From positions 868,001 through 932,000 of the forward strand of contig NZ_KE150464.1 of the NCBI RefSeq assembly GCF_000411475.1: DNA of 64,000 nt. Direction: 5' to 3'. A model generated the notes under the pieces. The model was not told the origin of the DNA, did not search any database, and saw only the letters and a program-made list of their open reading frames with translations. The translations under genes were made by a program, and so were the position numbers. The stretch comes from Streptococcus sp. HPH0090. Lineage in GTDB: Bacteria; Bacillota; Bacilli; Lactobacillales; Streptococcaceae. This document shows positions 22,259 through 33,130 of the stretch, one piece after another. The first letter of the stretch is position 1. The number at the start of each line of letters is the position of its first letter.

Positions 22259-23454
22259 TTTCTCTCCCTTAGGTAGTCATGGATGGCTTGACGGTCATTT
22301 TCCAAATCTCCATCAACAATAGCATACTCAATTTCTTCTAAAACATCTCCCAAATCAGGTCCAGGTTTATATCCGTATTCTTTGATGAGAATACCACCAT
22401 TGATTTGAATTTCTTTCTTATCATGAATGGTCAAACTCTCATAGGTTTCTGTGATTACTTCCGGATTATAGTCTTTACCTTGAGCTCTGCGGAGATTTTC
22501 AGCCTGTAGAATCAAGTCCAAATCGAATCGGTAACAATCACGCTTGCCGAGTTCCCCTTCTTCACGGAGAGCTAAAATAGCGAGCAAATCCTGTACCTGC
22601 TTGGCAAATTGACGTGATGTCTTCCAATGTTTTAAAAATTTTTGAGCATCTTCCACTTTTAAAACCCATAAAAGTGCTGCCCAGGCTTGTTCAGAAGTTT
22701 CAAAAGTGAAATGATCTTCTAAATCAAATAATGACTGGAGTTTATCCTGACTACTAGCCATATCTGGAAGATAATCATAAGCTTTACTTGCAATCATGGA
22801 AGACAGACCCACTCGCCAATGAGGGGCTAGTAGAAGTTTATCAAATTCAACAAAAGTACGCTCCACAGAAATTTTCTCTAAGAGTGGCGTTAAGGTCTTC
22901 ATCGCTTCAAACGTTTCTTGCTCGAGTTCAAAACCAAGACTAGCTTGGAAGCGAAAACCACGCATGATGCGTAAAGCATCTTCATTAAAACGTTCACTAG
23001 CTACACCAACTGCTCGTAGGACTTGATTTTCTAAATCTTGTAAACCATTAAACAAATCGACAATCTTCCCTGTCTCATCTAAGGCAAAGGCATTAACTGT
23101 GAAATCACGACGCTTAAGATCCTCTTCTAGCGAACGAACAAAAGAGACTGAGCTTGGTCTCCGATAGTCTACATAAACATCCTCTGTTCGAAAAGTGGTT
23201 ACTTCGTACTCTTCATCTCCATCTAAAACCAAAACGGTCCCATGCTCAATGCCGATATCAGCTGTGCGTGGAAAAATCTGCTTAGTCTCTTCAGGATAAG
23301 ATGAAGTCGCGATATCCACATCATGGATGGGGCGATTGAGTAGGGCATCCCTAACAGAGCCACCCACAAAATAAGCCTCAAATCCTGTTTCTTTAATTTT
23401 TTCTAATACTGGTAAAGCCTTCTGAAATTCAGAAGGCATTTTTGTTAATTTCAT
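22255..23454 (-). CDS. cca: CCA tRNA nucleotidyltransferase
   Basis: A 399-residue class II CCA-adding enzyme that completes tRNA 3' ends. GGSVRDALL near 31-39, catalytic DVDIATS, and the RRDFTVNA block are present; the neck/body region follows. Lacks an HD domain, as expected for Firmicutes. It overlaps dapB and the ABC-F gene by 4 nt each. Confidence 0.95.
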   Translation of the reverse strand: MKLTKMPSEFQKALPVLEKIKETGFEAYFVGGSVRDALLNRPIHDVDIATSSYPEETKQIFPRTADIGIEHGTVLVLDGDEEYEVTTFRTEDVYVDYRRPSSVSFVRSLEEDLKRRDFTVNAFALDETGKIVDLFNGLQDLENQVLRAVGVASERFNEDALRIMRGFRFQASLGFELEQETFEAMKTLTPLLEKISVERTFVEFDKLLLAPHWRVGLSSMIASKAYDYLPDMASSQDKLQSLFDLEDHFTFETSEQAWAALLWVLKVEDAQKFLKHWKTSRQFAKQVQDLLAILALREEGELGKRDCYRFDLDLILQAENLRRAQGKDYNPEVITETYESLTIHDKKEIQINGGILIKEYGYKPGPDLGDVLEEIEYAIVDGDLENDRQAIHDYLRERK

Positions 23455-24218
23455 AGTAAGTGTTCTAATCCATAGACAAGCTCATGACGCTTGACAACTT
23501 CTTTGATTCCCAAATTCACCCCTGTCATGAAGGAGCTACGATCATAGGAGTCATGACGCAGAGTCAATCCCTCTCCTTGATTGCCAAAAATGACCTCTTG
23601 ATGAGCTACCAAACCTGGTAAACGAACCGAATGGATTCGCATACCATCAAAGTTAGCTCCACGTGCTCCCGCAATGAGTTCTTCCTCATCGCTAGCACCT
23701 TGTTGAATAGACTCACGAACTTGTGCCATCAACTCAGCTGTTTTGATAGCTGTCCCGCTCGGCGCATCTTTTTTCTTATCATGGTGAAGTTCAATAATCT
23801 CCACATTTGGGAAGTATTTAGCTGCCTGTGCTGCAAATTGCATCAGTAAGACAGCACCCAAGGCAAAGTTAGGAGCAATCAAGCCACCCAAGCCTTTGGA
23901 ACGAGACAATTCTTTTAGTTCCTCAATCTCTTGACTAGTGAAACCGGTTGTTCCAATGACAGGTGCAAAGCTATTTTCAAGCGCAAAGCGTGTATTCTCA
24001 TAGGCGACAGCTGGTGTAGTAAAGTCCACCCAAACATGGGCATCAAAGCCTGCTAAGTCATTTTTATCATTGAATACTGGAATTCCTTGCCATTCAGATG
24101 CAGACTCAAAAGGATCCAAAACAGCTACTAGTTCAAGTTCAGGATCAGACAAAACCATCTGACAAGCAGATTGACCCATTCTTCCCTTAAAACCAGCAAT
24201 AATCACTCGAATACTCAT
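23451..24218 (-). CDS. dapB: 4-hydroxy-tetrahydrodipicolinate reductase
   Basis: A 255-residue DapB of the lysine/diaminopimelate pathway. GFKGRMGQ near residue 9 is the NAD(P)H loop; [15 protein letters not shown] contains the catalytic His and Lys. The Shine-Dalgarno TAGGAG, 5 nt before the ATG, is at the very edge of the 112-bp repeat array, so the repeat lies in the leader of dapB mRNA. Confidence 0.95.
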   Translation of the reverse strand: MSIRVIIAGFKGRMGQSACQMVLSDPELELVAVLDPFESASEWQGIPVFNDKNDLAGFDAHVWVDFTTPAVAYENTRFALENSFAPVIGTTGFTSQEIEELKELSRSKGLGGLIAPNFALGAVLLMQFAAQAAKYFPNVEIIELHHDKKKDAPSGTAIKTAELMAQVRESIQQGASDEEELIAGARGANFDGMRIHSVRLPGLVAHQEVIFGNQGEGLTLRHDSYDRSSFMTGVNLGIKEVVKRHELVYGLEHLL

Positions 24219-24481
24219 CTTTACTCCTATCTAAGATACAAAGACTGTAAGAACACAAAGTGAAAATAGGAGTTCTGATCAAGGAGTTTCTTCTCCTTGG
24301 AAGAACTATCTTTTTCACATAGGGTTCCAGGCGTGTTCAATTCTAAGATACAAAGGACGTTAGCTGCCCATGAAAAATAGGGAATGGCGCTGACTTTCCA
24401 TGAAAGGCAAGACAGGCATCTTTTTTCAAGAGGCAGATAGTCCGTGTTCAATTTCTAAGATACAAAGCCTGTAAGAACAAT
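24219..24481. repeat. 112-bp tandem hairpin repeat between degV and dapB
   Basis: The motif ctaagatacaaag (+ strand) starts at 24231, 24343 and 24455, exactly 112 bp apart, giving two full units and a partial third. Each full unit also ends with cgtgttcaatt and carries TGAAAA..TTTTCA arms (minus strand) around an internal hairpin, but the stem sequences of the two units are quite different. The outer edges share a longer match (TGTTCTTACAG before CTTTGTATCTTAGA). It does not match BOX, RUP or SPRITE as I remember them. No gene is supported in it. Confidence 0.75.
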
Positions 24482-25330
24482 CTAGACGATTGGTGTATAA
24501 CCTAAAGCAATACTTCCTTCTCCCAGGTGAGTCCCAATAACACTACCGAAGGTTGCAATTGAAATGTCTGTAGCCACTCCGCCGTCTAACAAAAGCTGAC
24601 GCAAGTCTGCTGCTTTTTGAGGAGCATTCCCGTGAATGACAGTAATCTGATAATTTCCATTACTTGTTACTTCTTTGACAATTTCAACCAAACGTTTTGT
24701 TGCTTTCTTCTCTGTACGAACCTTCTCATAAACTTCGATAACACCTTGGTCATTGAAATATAGAATTGGTTTAATACTAAGAAGGTTTCCTAAAATGGCT
24801 GCGCCATTTGATAAACGACCACCTTTAACCAGATGATCAAGATCATCTACCATGATAAAGGCAGAAGTATTTTCAATCTGTTCTGTTAACTTATCTAGTA
24901 TAGACTGGAAATCATCTCCCTGCTCAGACCATTGAAACACACTTTCCACCATGAAGCCTAGTGGTGCACTTGTAATTCGAGTATCAGGAAAAGCAATGGT
25001 TAGATTTTCGAACTCATCCGTCATATACTGGATATTCTGGTGAAATCCTGAGATTCCAGAAGAAAGGAAGAGTCCCAAAACATGAGTATAGCCTTTTTCT
25101 TTTAATGATGATAAAATTTCATCCAACTTTGCAATACTTGGTTGACTTGTTTTAGGTAGTTCAGATGAACGAGCCATTTTTTCATAAAATTCTTGAGCGG
25201 TTAGATTTACACCTTCAACATACTCTTCCCCATCAATATTGACAGGGATATCCAAGATAAATAGATTCTCTCTTTGCAGCGTCTTCTCCTCTAAATAGGC
25301 TGAAGAATCTGTAATGACAGCTAATTTCAT
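24482..25330 (-). CDS. DegV family fatty-acid-binding protein
   Basis: A 282-residue DegV protein. TDSSAYL near residue 7 and the late HGNAPQKA and IGTHLGEGS motifs are the fatty-acid-binding pocket marks. Family members (FakB type) present fatty acids to the kinase FakA; whether this copy does so is not shown by sequence. It lies 2 nt after the DUF1149 gene. Confidence 0.9.
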   Translation of the reverse strand: MKLAVITDSSAYLEEKTLQRENLFILDIPVNIDGEEYVEGVNLTAQEFYEKMARSSELPKTSQPSIAKLDEILSSLKEKGYTHVLGLFLSSGISGFHQNIQYMTDEFENLTIAFPDTRITSAPLGFMVESVFQWSEQGDDFQSILDKLTEQIENTSAFIMVDDLDHLVKGGRLSNGAAILGNLLSIKPILYFNDQGVIEVYEKVRTEKKATKRLVEIVKEVTSNGNYQITVIHGNAPQKAADLRQLLLDGGVATDISIATFGSVIGTHLGEGSIALGYTPIV

Positions 25331-25332
25331 GA

Positions 25333-25707
25333 CTAAAACTCCAAATTGATCCCTGGTAAGTCTAGTGCAATTTCTGTTACTTCATAAGTCAAACGGTTTA
25401 GCATATCCAAAGAAGGACGAGCAAGCGTCTCAACTTCTTCTTGACTAAAATCACTTGGTTGATCTACGATACGACCTTCAACGTGGTTCACTTGAGAAAT
25501 AGTCCCACTGATAACAAATTTATCAAAAACAATCATAAAGCTCAAAACAACTACGAGAGAAGTCACCTGATTTTCTTGGTCATGTTGAAGTAGTTGGAAG
25601 TTCACATCAACCTTTGTTTCAGGAATTCCATTCTCATTTTCCCATTCAAAGTTACGAGCATCAAAGTGATACTGACTTACAAATTCTTGTTCACGTTTTA
25701 AATTCAT
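25333..25707 (-). CDS. DUF1149 family protein (SecB-like fold)
   Basis: A 124-residue protein of the streptococcal DUF1149 family, related in fold to SecB; no confirmed function. An ATG at 25719 is in frame, but GGAG lies 6 nt before the ATG at 25707 and homologs begin MNLKREQE, so I use 25707. It begins the operon that continues through degV, dapB, cca and the ABC-F gene. Confidence 0.85.
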   Translation of the reverse strand: MNLKREQEFVSQYHFDARNFEWENENGIPETKVDVNFQLLQHDQENQVTSLVVVLSFMIVFDKFVISGTISQVNHVEGRIVDQPSDFSQEEVETLARPSLDMLNRLTYEVTEIALDLPGINLEF

Positions 25708-25738
25708 CATATTCTCCATGGTTACAATTTACTTTGAC

Positions 25739-25747
25739 ATTGTAACA
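25739..25747 (-). promoter_or_regulatory. Extended -10 before the DUF1149 gene
   Basis: TGTTACAAT on the minus strand in the 66-nt gap after glmM; leader about 25 nt. Confidence 0.5.
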
Positions 25748-25773
25748 TATTTTCTTATTTTCTGCTAACTTTC

Positions 25774-27123
25774 CTAAATTCCGATTTCTGCTTTCACAAC
25801 TTCAGCAATGGTATCCACATAGTAATCTACTTCTTCAGTTGTTGGTGCTTCAGCCATGACACGCAAGAGTGGCTCAGTTCCACTTGGGCGAACGAGAATA
25901 CGTCCGTTACCTGCCATCTCTTCTTCCATCTTATCGATAATAGCCTTGATAGCTGGTACTTCCATGGCTTTGTCTTTCATGGTGTTTTCCACACGGATAT
26001 TAACTAATTTTTGTGGGTAAATTGTTACTTCTGAAGCCAATTGAGATAAGCTCTTACCTGTTTCTTGCATAATCTTAGTCAATTGAACTGCTGAAAGTTG
26101 ACCATCACCAGTTGTATTGTAGTCCATCAAGATAACGTGACCTGACTGTTCTCCACCGAGATTGTAGCCTGATTTTCTCATTTCTTCAACTACATAGCGG
26201 TCTCCAACAGCAGTGACAGCTTTATTAATGCCTTCACGATCCAAGGCTTTATGGAAACCAAGGTTGGACATAACTGTTGTTACAATTGTATTTTGTGCCA
26301 ATTGACCTTTTTCAGAAAGGTATTTACCGATGATATACATGATCTTATCACCGTCGACAATCTCACCGTTTTCATCTACTGCAATCAAACGATCGCTGTC
26401 CCCATCAAAGGCTAAACCAATGGCAGATTGATTTTCTTTTACAAGTTCTTGCAAGGCTTCTGGATGAGTCGAACCAACATTCAAGTTAATGTTCAAACCA
26501 TCTGGAGTTTCTCCAATGACAGTGATTTGAGCACCCAAATCTGCAAAAATTTGACGAGCACTTGTAGAAGCTGCTCCATTTGCAGTATCCAAGGCTACCT
26601 TCATTCCTTCAAGACCTGTTCCAGTTGAAACCAGGTAGGCTTCATACTTGCGTAATCCTTCTGGGTAATCAACAACAGTACCTAATCCTTCAGCACTTGG
26701 ACGTGGGAGAGTATCCTCACTGGCGTCAAGCAAGGCTTCGATTTCGGCTTCTTTTTCATCGTCTAGCTTAAAGCCATCACCACCAAAGAATTTAATCCCG
26801 TTATCAAGGGCTGGGTTGTGGCTAGCTGAAATCATGACACCTGCGCTCGCTCCTTCAGTTTTCACCAAATATGCTACTGCAGGCGTAGCAAGTACACCAA
26901 GTTTATAAACGTGAATTCCCACAGAAAGAAGACCAGCAATCAAGGCTGCTTCTAACATTTCCCCTGAAATACGAGTATCACGTCCTACAAAAACCTTAGG
27001 CGCTTCTGTCTCATGTTGACTGAGAACATACCCTCCAAAACGGCCAAGTTTAAAAGCCAATTCTGGTGTTAATTCTACGTTTGCTTCTCCACGGACTCCA
27101 TCCGTTCCAAAATATTTACCCAT
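25774..27123 (-). CDS. glmM: Phosphoglucosamine mutase
   Basis: A 449-residue GlmM converting glucosamine-6-P to glucosamine-1-P for UDP-GlcNAc. The phosphoserine is Ser-101 in ISASHNP; DGDSDR is the metal loop; [10 protein letters not shown] near the end binds phosphate. It is the third gene of cdaA-cdaR-glmM, a conserved Firmicute trio in which GlmM can bind and inhibit the diadenylate cyclase CdaA. Confidence 0.97.
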   Translation of the reverse strand: MGKYFGTDGVRGEANVELTPELAFKLGRFGGYVLSQHETEAPKVFVGRDTRISGEMLEAALIAGLLSVGIHVYKLGVLATPAVAYLVKTEGASAGVMISASHNPALDNGIKFFGGDGFKLDDEKEAEIEALLDASEDTLPRPSAEGLGTVVDYPEGLRKYEAYLVSTGTGLEGMKVALDTANGAASTSARQIFADLGAQITVIGETPDGLNINLNVGSTHPEALQELVKENQSAIGLAFDGDSDRLIAVDENGEIVDGDKIMYIIGKYLSEKGQLAQNTIVTTVMSNLGFHKALDREGINKAVTAVGDRYVVEEMRKSGYNLGGEQSGHVILMDYNTTGDGQLSAVQLTKIMQETGKSLSQLASEVTIYPQKLVNIRVENTMKDKAMEVPAIKAIIDKMEEEMAGNGRILVRPSGTEPLLRVMAEAPTTEEVDYYVDTIAEVVKAEIGI

Positions 27124-27149
27124 TTTTATAATCCTTTTCTAGTTTAATG

Positions 27150-27938
27150 TTAATTTTGCTTTGAAGTATCTGGCTTCGTTTCTGCTGCTGTCGTTGATGA
27201 GTTTTCAGCAGTTGAAGCATTACTTGTAGTCGTACTACTTGTTGTTCTGACAGTTTTAGTTGAGACTTTTATAGTAGTCTCAGAAGGTGTGATAACGGTT
27301 GGTAAGACTGATCCATTTTTATCAACTGCTTGTAGCGGAACTGAACCAGAGTAATTTCCTGTAATCTGTTCACTCGTTGGTAAAACAGCAACAATGCGAT
27401 CAATCTTAGATAAAGTATCTGCATCGCTGGTTACTGAAACCTTTTCATCAGAAACAGTCACACGTTCGATTATAATCCGCTCATCAATTTGACTGGAATC
27501 GATTTGAGGTACAACTGGTACGTTATCCCTAGTAACCTTCTTACCAATTTTGACTGTAATCTTCTGTGGTGTTGCGACAGCTGTTAAACCACTTGGAAGG
27601 TTTTCAATGGTTAAAGGAACTTCGATTGTTCCTTCTGTAGCTTGCGATAAATCAGCAGTAACTTTGAATTTACGTGTGCTCTCCTGCATTTCACTGGCCA
27701 AGGTTACCCGATTTGAACCCGTTAGAAACACTGTCACTTCTGAACTAAAGCCACTGATGAAATATTGATCACTATCATAATGGATATCAATCGGTACATT
27801 GACTACCGTGTTGGTATAAGTTTCTGTTTTAGTAGATCTTGCGCTAGAATTGTTTTGATAATTAATCGATGTCGCATAGACAAATAGGACACATGCGAAC
27901 AGGAGCGAGGAGATGATATAAAGGCTATTTTTTTTCAT
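27150..27938 (-). CDS. cdaR: CdaR (YbbR-domain regulator of CdaA)
   Basis: A 262-residue membrane-anchored protein: N-terminal helix at about 4-20, then YbbR-like repeats outside the membrane and a Ser/Thr-rich C-terminal tail from about 225. It regulates the diadenylate cyclase CdaA. GGAGGG lies 7 nt before the ATG at 27938, so I reject the earlier in-frame ATG at 27953. The gene starts within the end of cdaA. Confidence 0.92.
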   Translation of the reverse strand: MKKNSLYIISSLLFACVLFVYATSINYQNNSSARSTKTETYTNTVVNVPIDIHYDSDQYFISGFSSEVTVFLTGSNRVTLASEMQESTRKFKVTADLSQATEGTIEVPLTIENLPSGLTAVATPQKITVKIGKKVTRDNVPVVPQIDSSQIDERIIIERVTVSDEKVSVTSDADTLSKIDRIVAVLPTSEQITGNYSGSVPLQAVDKNGSVLPTVITPSETTIKVSTKTVRTTSSTTTSNASTAENSSTTAAETKPDTSKQN

Positions 27939-28782
27939 TATTCCACCCTCCAAAAATGCGTTCTCTTAAAGTTAATTCCTGTGTTTCCTCAGGTATCAAG
28001 ATGCGGCGTAGTTCTTCCTCGAATTCTTCCAAACTTAAATCATGTTTGAAGACACCATTGTAGGTAATCGAAATTCCACCAGTTTCCTCTGATACTACAA
28101 AAGTGAGAGCATCTGAAACTTCGGATAAACCAATGGCTGCACGGTGACGTGTCCCGAACTCTTTGGAAATACCTGTGTTTTCTGTTAGTGGTAAATAGGC
28201 AGAAGTTACTGCAATCCGATCTCCACTGATAATAACTGCACCGTCATGAAGGGGAGTATTAGGGATGAAGATATTAATTAATAGTTCAGCAGAAATCTTA
28301 GCGTCCAAAGGAATTCCTGTCACGATATACTCCTGCAAGGTTCTCACACGTTGAACAGCTACCAAGGCTCCAATTTTACGAGGACTCATGTACTCAACTG
28401 CTTTGACAAAAGCCTGAATCATCTGTTCTTCTGAACTCATCGGAGTAGAAGAGAAGAAATCCGTAGCCCGACCCAAGCGTTCCAAGCCTGTCCGAATTTC
28501 TGGAGAAAAGATGACAACCGCTGCAATAACTCCATAGGTAATCAATTGGTTAATCAACCAGGAAATAGTTGTCAGGCCTAAAAAGTTAGCTGCTATCTGA
28601 GCTAAGATAAAGACTAAAACACCTCGAACCAGAATCATAATCTTGGTTCCTGCAATTGATTTTGTAAATTGATATAAGATATAAGCAACGATTAGAATAT
28701 CAATCAAATTTATCACAATACTCCAAGGACTGGAGAATAAACTAGACCAGTATTGGAGATTAGATAATTGCTGAAAATTCAT
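27925..28782 (-). CDS. cdaA: Diadenylate cyclase CdaA
   Basis: A 285-residue membrane c-di-AMP synthase (two ATP to c-di-AMP). Three N-terminal helices (to about residue 95) precede the DisA_N/DAC domain with DGA at 180-182 and RHR at 212-214, the two catalytic motifs. The start at 28782 has AGGAG 7 nt upstream and homologs start MNFQQ; an earlier ATG at 28800 is less likely. c-di-AMP controls potassium transport and cell wall stress. Confidence 0.95.
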   Translation of the reverse strand: MNFQQLSNLQYWSSLFSSPWSIVINLIDILIVAYILYQFTKSIAGTKIMILVRGVLVFILAQIAANFLGLTTISWLINQLITYGVIAAVVIFSPEIRTGLERLGRATDFFSSTPMSSEEQMIQAFVKAVEYMSPRKIGALVAVQRVRTLQEYIVTGIPLDAKISAELLINIFIPNTPLHDGAVIISGDRIAVTSAYLPLTENTGISKEFGTRHRAAIGLSEVSDALTFVVSEETGGISITYNGVFKHDLSLEEFEEELRRILIPEETQELTLRERIFGGWNNEKK

Positions 28783-28817
28783 CCTAGGACTCCTCTCCAT
28801 AAAAAAAGCTTCTCTTC

Positions 28818-28826
28818 ATTATACCA
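28818..28826 (-). promoter_or_regulatory. Extended -10 promoter of cdaA-cdaR-glmM
   Basis: TGGTATAAT on the minus strand; no clear -35. Predicted start near 28811. Confidence 0.6.
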
Positions 28827-28877
28827 TTTTCTATGAAAATTTTCTCCCCCTACTTGATTTTAAATTGGTAGAAAATA

Positions 28878-28886
28878 TGATAGAAT
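28878..28886 (+). promoter_or_regulatory. Extended -10 before the ferredoxin-NADP reductase gene
   Basis: TGATAGAAT on the plus strand, about 30 nt before the start; AAGGAG precedes the ATG. Confidence 0.45.
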
Positions 28887-28916
28887 AAAAAGACAGAAAT
28901 GAATTAAGGAGAAGCC

Positions 28917-29885
28917 ATGTCTAAACTATATGATATCACCATTATAGGTGGTGGACCTGTTGGTCTTTTCGCAGCCTTTTATGCTCACCTTCGTCAAGCT
29001 AAAGTACAAATCATCGATTCTCTCCCTCAGCTAGGTGGTCAACCTGCTATCCTTTATCCTGAAAAACAAATTCTCGATGTACCAGGTTTCCCAAACCTTA
29101 CAGGGGAAGAATTGACTAACCGTCTCTTGGAACAACTTGAAGGATTCGAGACACCTGTTCACCTCAACGAAACTGTTCTTGAGATTAAAAAAGAAGATGG
29201 TATCTTTACTATCACAACCACTAAAGGAAGTCACACTAGCAAAGCTGTTATTATTGCTATGGGTGGTGGCGCCTTTAAACCTCGTCCACTTGAATTAGAA
29301 GGTGTAGAAGGTTATGAAAATATCCACTATCACGTTTCTAACATTCAACAATATGCTGGTCAGAAAGTAACTATTCTGGGTGGTGGAGATTCTGCTGTGG
29401 ACTGGGCTTTAGCTTTTGAAAAGATTGCTCCTACTACACTTGTTCACCGTCGAGATAACTTCCGTGCTCTCGAACATAGTGTACAAGCTTTACAAGAATC
29501 ATCTGTAAGTATCAAAACACCATTTGTGCCAAGTCAACTCCTTGGAGATGGAAAAACTTTAGATAAGCTTGAAATTACAAAAGTTAAATCCGATGAGACT
29601 GAATCCATTGAATTGGACCACCTCTTTGTCAACTATGGTTTCAAATCTTCTGTCGGAAACCTTAAAAATTGGGGATTAGAACTGAATCGCCATAAGATTA
29701 TCGTCAACAGTAAACAAGAGTCAAGTCAGGCAGGAATTTATGCTATTGGAGACTGCTGCTACTACGAAGGTAAGATTGACTTGATTGCGACAGGTCTTGG
29801 TGAAGCACCAACTGCAGTTAACAATGCCATTAACTACATTGACCCAGAGCAAAAAGTACAACCAAAACACTCTACTAGTCTATAA
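28917..29885 (+). CDS. Ferredoxin--NADP reductase (thioredoxin-reductase-like FNR)
   Basis: A 322-residue FAD/NADPH flavoprotein. GGGPVG near residue 12 binds FAD and GGGDSAVDWA near 158 binds NADP. It lacks the CxxC redox pair of thioredoxin reductase, which places it in the YumC/FNR-2 group that passes electrons to ferredoxin or flavodoxin. It is the only plus-strand gene between 17.3 and 42 kb and is flanked by the divergent cdaA operon. Confidence 0.9.
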   Translation: MSKLYDITIIGGGPVGLFAAFYAHLRQAKVQIIDSLPQLGGQPAILYPEKQILDVPGFPNLTGEELTNRLLEQLEGFETPVHLNETVLEIKKEDGIFTITTTKGSHTSKAVIIAMGGGAFKPRPLELEGVEGYENIHYHVSNIQQYAGQKVTILGGGDSAVDWALAFEKIAPTTLVHRRDNFRALEHSVQALQESSVSIKTPFVPSQLLGDGKTLDKLEITKVKSDETESIELDHLFVNYGFKSSVGNLKNWGLELNRHKIIVNSKQESSQAGIYAIGDCCYYEGKIDLIATGLGEAPTAVNNAINYIDPEQKVQPKHSTSL

Positions 29886-29890
29886 GAAAA

Positions 29891-29918
29891 AACCACGAAT
29901 CCTTTGATTCGTGGTTTT
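29891..29918. terminator. Bidirectional terminator between the FNR gene and whiA
   Basis: AACCACGAATC / GATTCGTGGTT, 11-bp perfect stem with a 4-nt loop. The T-run is stronger on the minus strand (six T). Confidence 0.8.
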
Positions 29919-30828
29919 AAATTTCATCTGCAATTTTGTTGATCTTTCGCAATCTATGATTGACACCACTTTTGGTGAGTGGATTTGTCAAACTGTCTGC
30001 CAATTGTTGAATAGAATAGTCTGGATGCTGGATACGCAGATGTGCTACTTCCTGCAAATCGACTGGTAGACTATCTAGACCAATGGTATCCATGATTTTA
30101 CTGATATTGTTAATAGTTTTCATGCTTGCAGAAACCGTACGTGCAATATTAGCTGTCTCTGCATTATTAGCTCGATTGAGATCATTTCGAGTTTCCCGGA
30201 GAATCTTGACCCCTTCAAAAGTATCACGCGCCTGCATGGCTCCCACTAAAATCAGGAAATCCATTATATCTTCGGCTCTTTGGAGATAGGTTACTGCTCC
30301 CTTTTTTCGTTCGATAACCTTGGCATCTAATAAGAACTGCTGCAAAAGCGAGGCAATCCCTTGCGCATGGTCCACATAGACGGAACTAATTTCTAACTGA
30401 TACTTTCCTGACTCAGGATCCCGAATACTCCCATTTGCCAAAAAGGCTCCACAAAGGTAAGCACGTCCAGCATCCTCATCTCCTAAAATATCTGGATCGA
30501 TCCCAGTCTCTAGACCAAAGAAAGAATCAGCCAAACGCAAATCTGCCAGTAATTCTTGGACTCGCTCATCCGTAAACACAGTATAAACACGATTTTTCCG
30601 AAGATTACTTCTTTGATGATGACGAATCTCCGACTTGATGCCATAAAAGTGCAGGAAAGATTCATAGAGGTGACGAGCTAACTTAGCGTTTTCTGTAATG
30701 ACGGATAATGTCAAACCAGAGCTAGATAAACCTACACTACCAGACATCTTGATAATTGCTGATAACTCATAGCGACTCAGATGGTGCTGACCTAGGATTT
30801 CTTCTTTTACTGCTACTGTGAAACTCAT
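29917..30828 (-). CDS. whiA: WhiA family DNA-binding protein
   Basis: A 303-residue WhiA homolog: N-terminal LAGLIDADG-like domain without the nuclease acids and a C-terminal helix-turn-helix ([20 protein letters not shown]). In Firmicutes it affects cell division and chromosome segregation rather than sporulation. Its ATG overlaps the yvcK stop by 4 nt. Confidence 0.94.
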   Translation of the reverse strand: MSFTVAVKEEILGQHHLSRYELSAIIKMSGSVGLSSSGLTLSVITENAKLARHLYESFLHFYGIKSEIRHHQRSNLRKNRVYTVFTDERVQELLADLRLADSFFGLETGIDPDILGDEDAGRAYLCGAFLANGSIRDPESGKYQLEISSVYVDHAQGIASLLQQFLLDAKVIERKKGAVTYLQRAEDIMDFLILVGAMQARDTFEGVKILRETRNDLNRANNAETANIARTVSASMKTINNISKIMDTIGLDSLPVDLQEVAHLRIQHPDYSIQQLADSLTNPLTKSGVNHRLRKINKIADEI

Positions 30829-31802
30829 TTTCTCACCTGTATAATTCGCATCAACTCGTCCACGATTAGATCTCCATCATGGAAGGCTCCACCATTTTCC
30901 AAACGTAGGAAGTTTGATGAAATGACACGAGGTACTTGTTTGCGCAAACCTTCAAAATCATGCTCAACCTGCACCAAATATTCATCAAAACGGTTGGTAT
31001 CCATATAATCTCTCGGAACCTTTTCAATATTAACAAGAACGGTATCGATAAATGGACGACCCAAATGACGATGTAAGACTTCTACGTGATCACTATCTGA
31101 GAAATGTTCTGTCTCTCCACGCTGGGTCATGATATTGCAGACATAGGCAATTTCAGCCTTGGTCTCAAGAAGTGCTTGTCCAATCTCCTCAATGACAATA
31201 TTTGGCAAAATCGATGTAAAGAGCGAACCTGGGCCCAAAACAATCATATCACTCTCGAGAATGGTATTGACGACTCTGCGACTTGCCTGTGGTTTTTCAT
31301 CATCCAAAGTATTGGTCACATAGACATGGTCAATCATACCTGGATGGTCTGCAATATGACTTTCCCCAGCTACTTCTGTTCCATCTTTAAAGACAGCATG
31401 GAGTGTTAAAGGATAGTCACTTGAAGGATAAATTTTACCTGTCGTGTGGAAAAATTTACTCAGCAATTGCATGGCGTTATAGGTCGAGCCCTGCATTTCA
31501 GAAAGACCGGCAATAATAATGTTTCCTAGGGGATGACCTGCAAATGAACCAGCATCCTCAGAAAAACGGTATTGAAAGACCTTTTCATAGAATTTTGGCA
31601 TATCTGACATAGCCACAAGAACATTGCGAAGATCCCCAGGAGGAGTCAATTGCTGAATGTTCTTACGAAGCTCTCCTGAAGAACCTCCATCATCAGCAAC
31701 GGTTACAATTGCTGCAATTTCGACATCCTTTTCCCGTAAACTCTTTAAAATAACAGGGATACCGGTTCCACCACCAATCACCGTAATTTTTGGTTTTCTC
31801 AT
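30825..31802 (-). CDS. yvcK: YvcK/CofD-like gluconeogenesis factor
   Basis: A 325-residue CofD-like protein. [13 protein letters not shown] at 10-22 is the nucleotide-sugar (UDP-GlcNAc) loop. In Firmicutes YvcK affects cell shape and peptidoglycan supply under gluconeogenic growth. ATG/TGA overlaps link it to rapZ before and whiA after, the widespread trio. Confidence 0.93.
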   Translation of the reverse strand: MRKPKITVIGGGTGIPVILKSLREKDVEIAAIVTVADDGGSSGELRKNIQQLTPPGDLRNVLVAMSDMPKFYEKVFQYRFSEDAGSFAGHPLGNIIIAGLSEMQGSTYNAMQLLSKFFHTTGKIYPSSDYPLTLHAVFKDGTEVAGESHIADHPGMIDHVYVTNTLDDEKPQASRRVVNTILESDMIVLGPGSLFTSILPNIVIEEIGQALLETKAEIAYVCNIMTQRGETEHFSDSDHVEVLHRHLGRPFIDTVLVNIEKVPRDYMDTNRFDEYLVQVEHDFEGLRKQVPRVISSNFLRLENGGAFHDGDLIVDELMRIIQVRK

Positions 31803-32689
31803 GAACGGTTTACCGTTTCCTTTCTTCGGTCTTTATCACGATGGCTTTCATTTACAGGCCAATTTTTAGCCAAATCATTGGCTAATCGTTTGGCAAAGGC
31901 AACGCTTCGATGCTGTCCCCCAGTACAACCAACTGCAATGGTTAAAACTGATTTACCTTCTTTCTTGTAACCTGGCAGAATTGGTTCAATCAAGGCTAAC
32001 AAATGACGGTAGAAATCTTCAGATTCTTCATGATTCATCACATAGTCATAAACCGCCTGATCCTCACCCGTCTGATTACGGAGTTCAGGAAGGTAGTAAG
32101 GATTTGGCAAGAAGCGAACATCAAATACCAAATCGGCATCAATTGGAATTCCGTATTTAAACCCAAAAGACATCACCTCGATTCGGAAAGACTGCGTTTG
32201 TTCTTGGTCTGAAAACTGTTCTGCAATGGTCTTTCGAAGTTCACGTGGAGTTAACTCTGTCGTGTCTACCACGTTTTGACTCATATTTTTCAAAGGCGCC
32301 AAGAGTTCGCGTTCCAACTTGATTCCATCCAAGATACGACCATCTGCTGCTAGTGGGTGACTTCTTCTTGTTTCCTTATAACGTGCCACTAATTCCTTAT
32401 CAGCCGCATCCAAAAAGAGGATTTTAAAGTCTAAATCATCTTGATTTTCCAACTCATCCAAGACAGCCTGAATCTCTGAAAAGAAAGAACGACTACGCAT
32501 ATCAACCACTAGGGCTAACTTGTGGTCATCATCCTTGGTCTCGACCAACTGCAAAAACTTTGGCAAGAGAGCAGGCGGCATATTATCAATGGTAAAATAT
32601 CCTAAATCTTCAAAGGATTGAATGGCTACAGTTTTCCCTGCACCACTCATCCCTGTCACAATCACCAGGTGAAGTTGTTTCTTTGTCAT
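31799..32689 (-). CDS. rapZ: RapZ/YvcJ P-loop protein
   Basis: A 296-residue RapZ-family nucleotide-binding protein. Walker A GMSGAGKT is at 13-20 and the C-terminal GCTGGQHRS loop is conserved. In E. coli RapZ binds GlmZ RNA; the Firmicute homolog YvcJ has NTPase activity and a less clear role. Two adjacent ATGs exist; GGAG is 6 nt from the second (32689), which matches homologs that start MTKKQ. Confidence 0.93.
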   Translation of the reverse strand: MTKKQLHLVIVTGMSGAGKTVAIQSFEDLGYFTIDNMPPALLPKFLQLVETKDDDHKLALVVDMRSRSFFSEIQAVLDELENQDDLDFKILFLDAADKELVARYKETRRSHPLAADGRILDGIKLERELLAPLKNMSQNVVDTTELTPRELRKTIAEQFSDQEQTQSFRIEVMSFGFKYGIPIDADLVFDVRFLPNPYYLPELRNQTGEDQAVYDYVMNHEESEDFYRHLLALIEPILPGYKKEGKSVLTIAVGCTGGQHRSVAFAKRLANDLAKNWPVNESHRDKDRRKETVNRS

Positions 32690-32710
32690 CATAGTCTCCT
32701 TATATCAAAA

Positions 32711-32736
32711 GAAGTTTGGAAGAACCAAACTTCTAC
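32711..32736 (-). terminator. Hairpin between ridA and rapZ
   Basis: GAAGTTTGG / CCAAACTTC stem with a 5-nt loop and TTTT on the minus strand; a moderate terminator that would separate ridA from rapZ-yvcK-whiA. Confidence 0.6.
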
Positions 32737-32740
32737 TAGC

Positions 32741-33121
32741 TTATCCAATCTCTGCGATGACTTCAATTTCGACTTTTACATCGCGAGGTAGACGAGCTAC
32801 TTCCACAGCTGAACGAGCTGGAAATTCCTTGTTAAAGGCTGTTTGGTATACCTCGTTAAAAGGTACAAAGTCGTTCATATCACTCAAGAAACAAGTTGTT
32901 TTAACAACATGGTCAAAATCTGTTCCTGCTTCTGCTAGAATAGCTCCAATATTTTTCAAGACTTGTTCTGTCTGTTCTTGGATTGTTTCTCCTACGATTT
33001 CTCCAGTTTCAGGAGATAGAGGTACTTGACCGCTAGCGAACAAAAGATTGCCAACGATTTTTCCTTGAACGTAAGGTCCGATTGCTTTTGGAGCTTTATC
33101 TGTATGAATTGTTTTTGCCAT
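32741..33121 (-). CDS. ridA: RidA family imine/enamine deaminase
   Basis: A 126-residue RidA protein that hydrolyses reactive 2-aminoacrylate and related imines. The substrate arginine lies in FPARSAVEVARLP; the C-terminal KVEIEVIAEIG is typical. It lies 9 nt after engB. Confidence 0.92.
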   Translation of the reverse strand: MAKTIHTDKAPKAIGPYVQGKIVGNLLFASGQVPLSPETGEIVGETIQEQTEQVLKNIGAILAEAGTDFDHVVKTTCFLSDMNDFVPFNEVYQTAFNKEFPARSAVEVARLPRDVKVEIEVIAEIG

Positions 33122-33130
33122 ATGTATTCC

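Noticed and set aside
24227..24451. 74-codon open frame on the minus strand between degV and dapB
   Set aside because: It lies wholly in the 112-bp repeat; 112 is not a multiple of three and the repeated parts are read in different frames, so it is not under coding constraint.
28917..29885. Thioredoxin reductase
   Set aside because: The CxxC redox pair between the FAD and NADP domains is absent, so a ferredoxin-NADP reductase is the better call.
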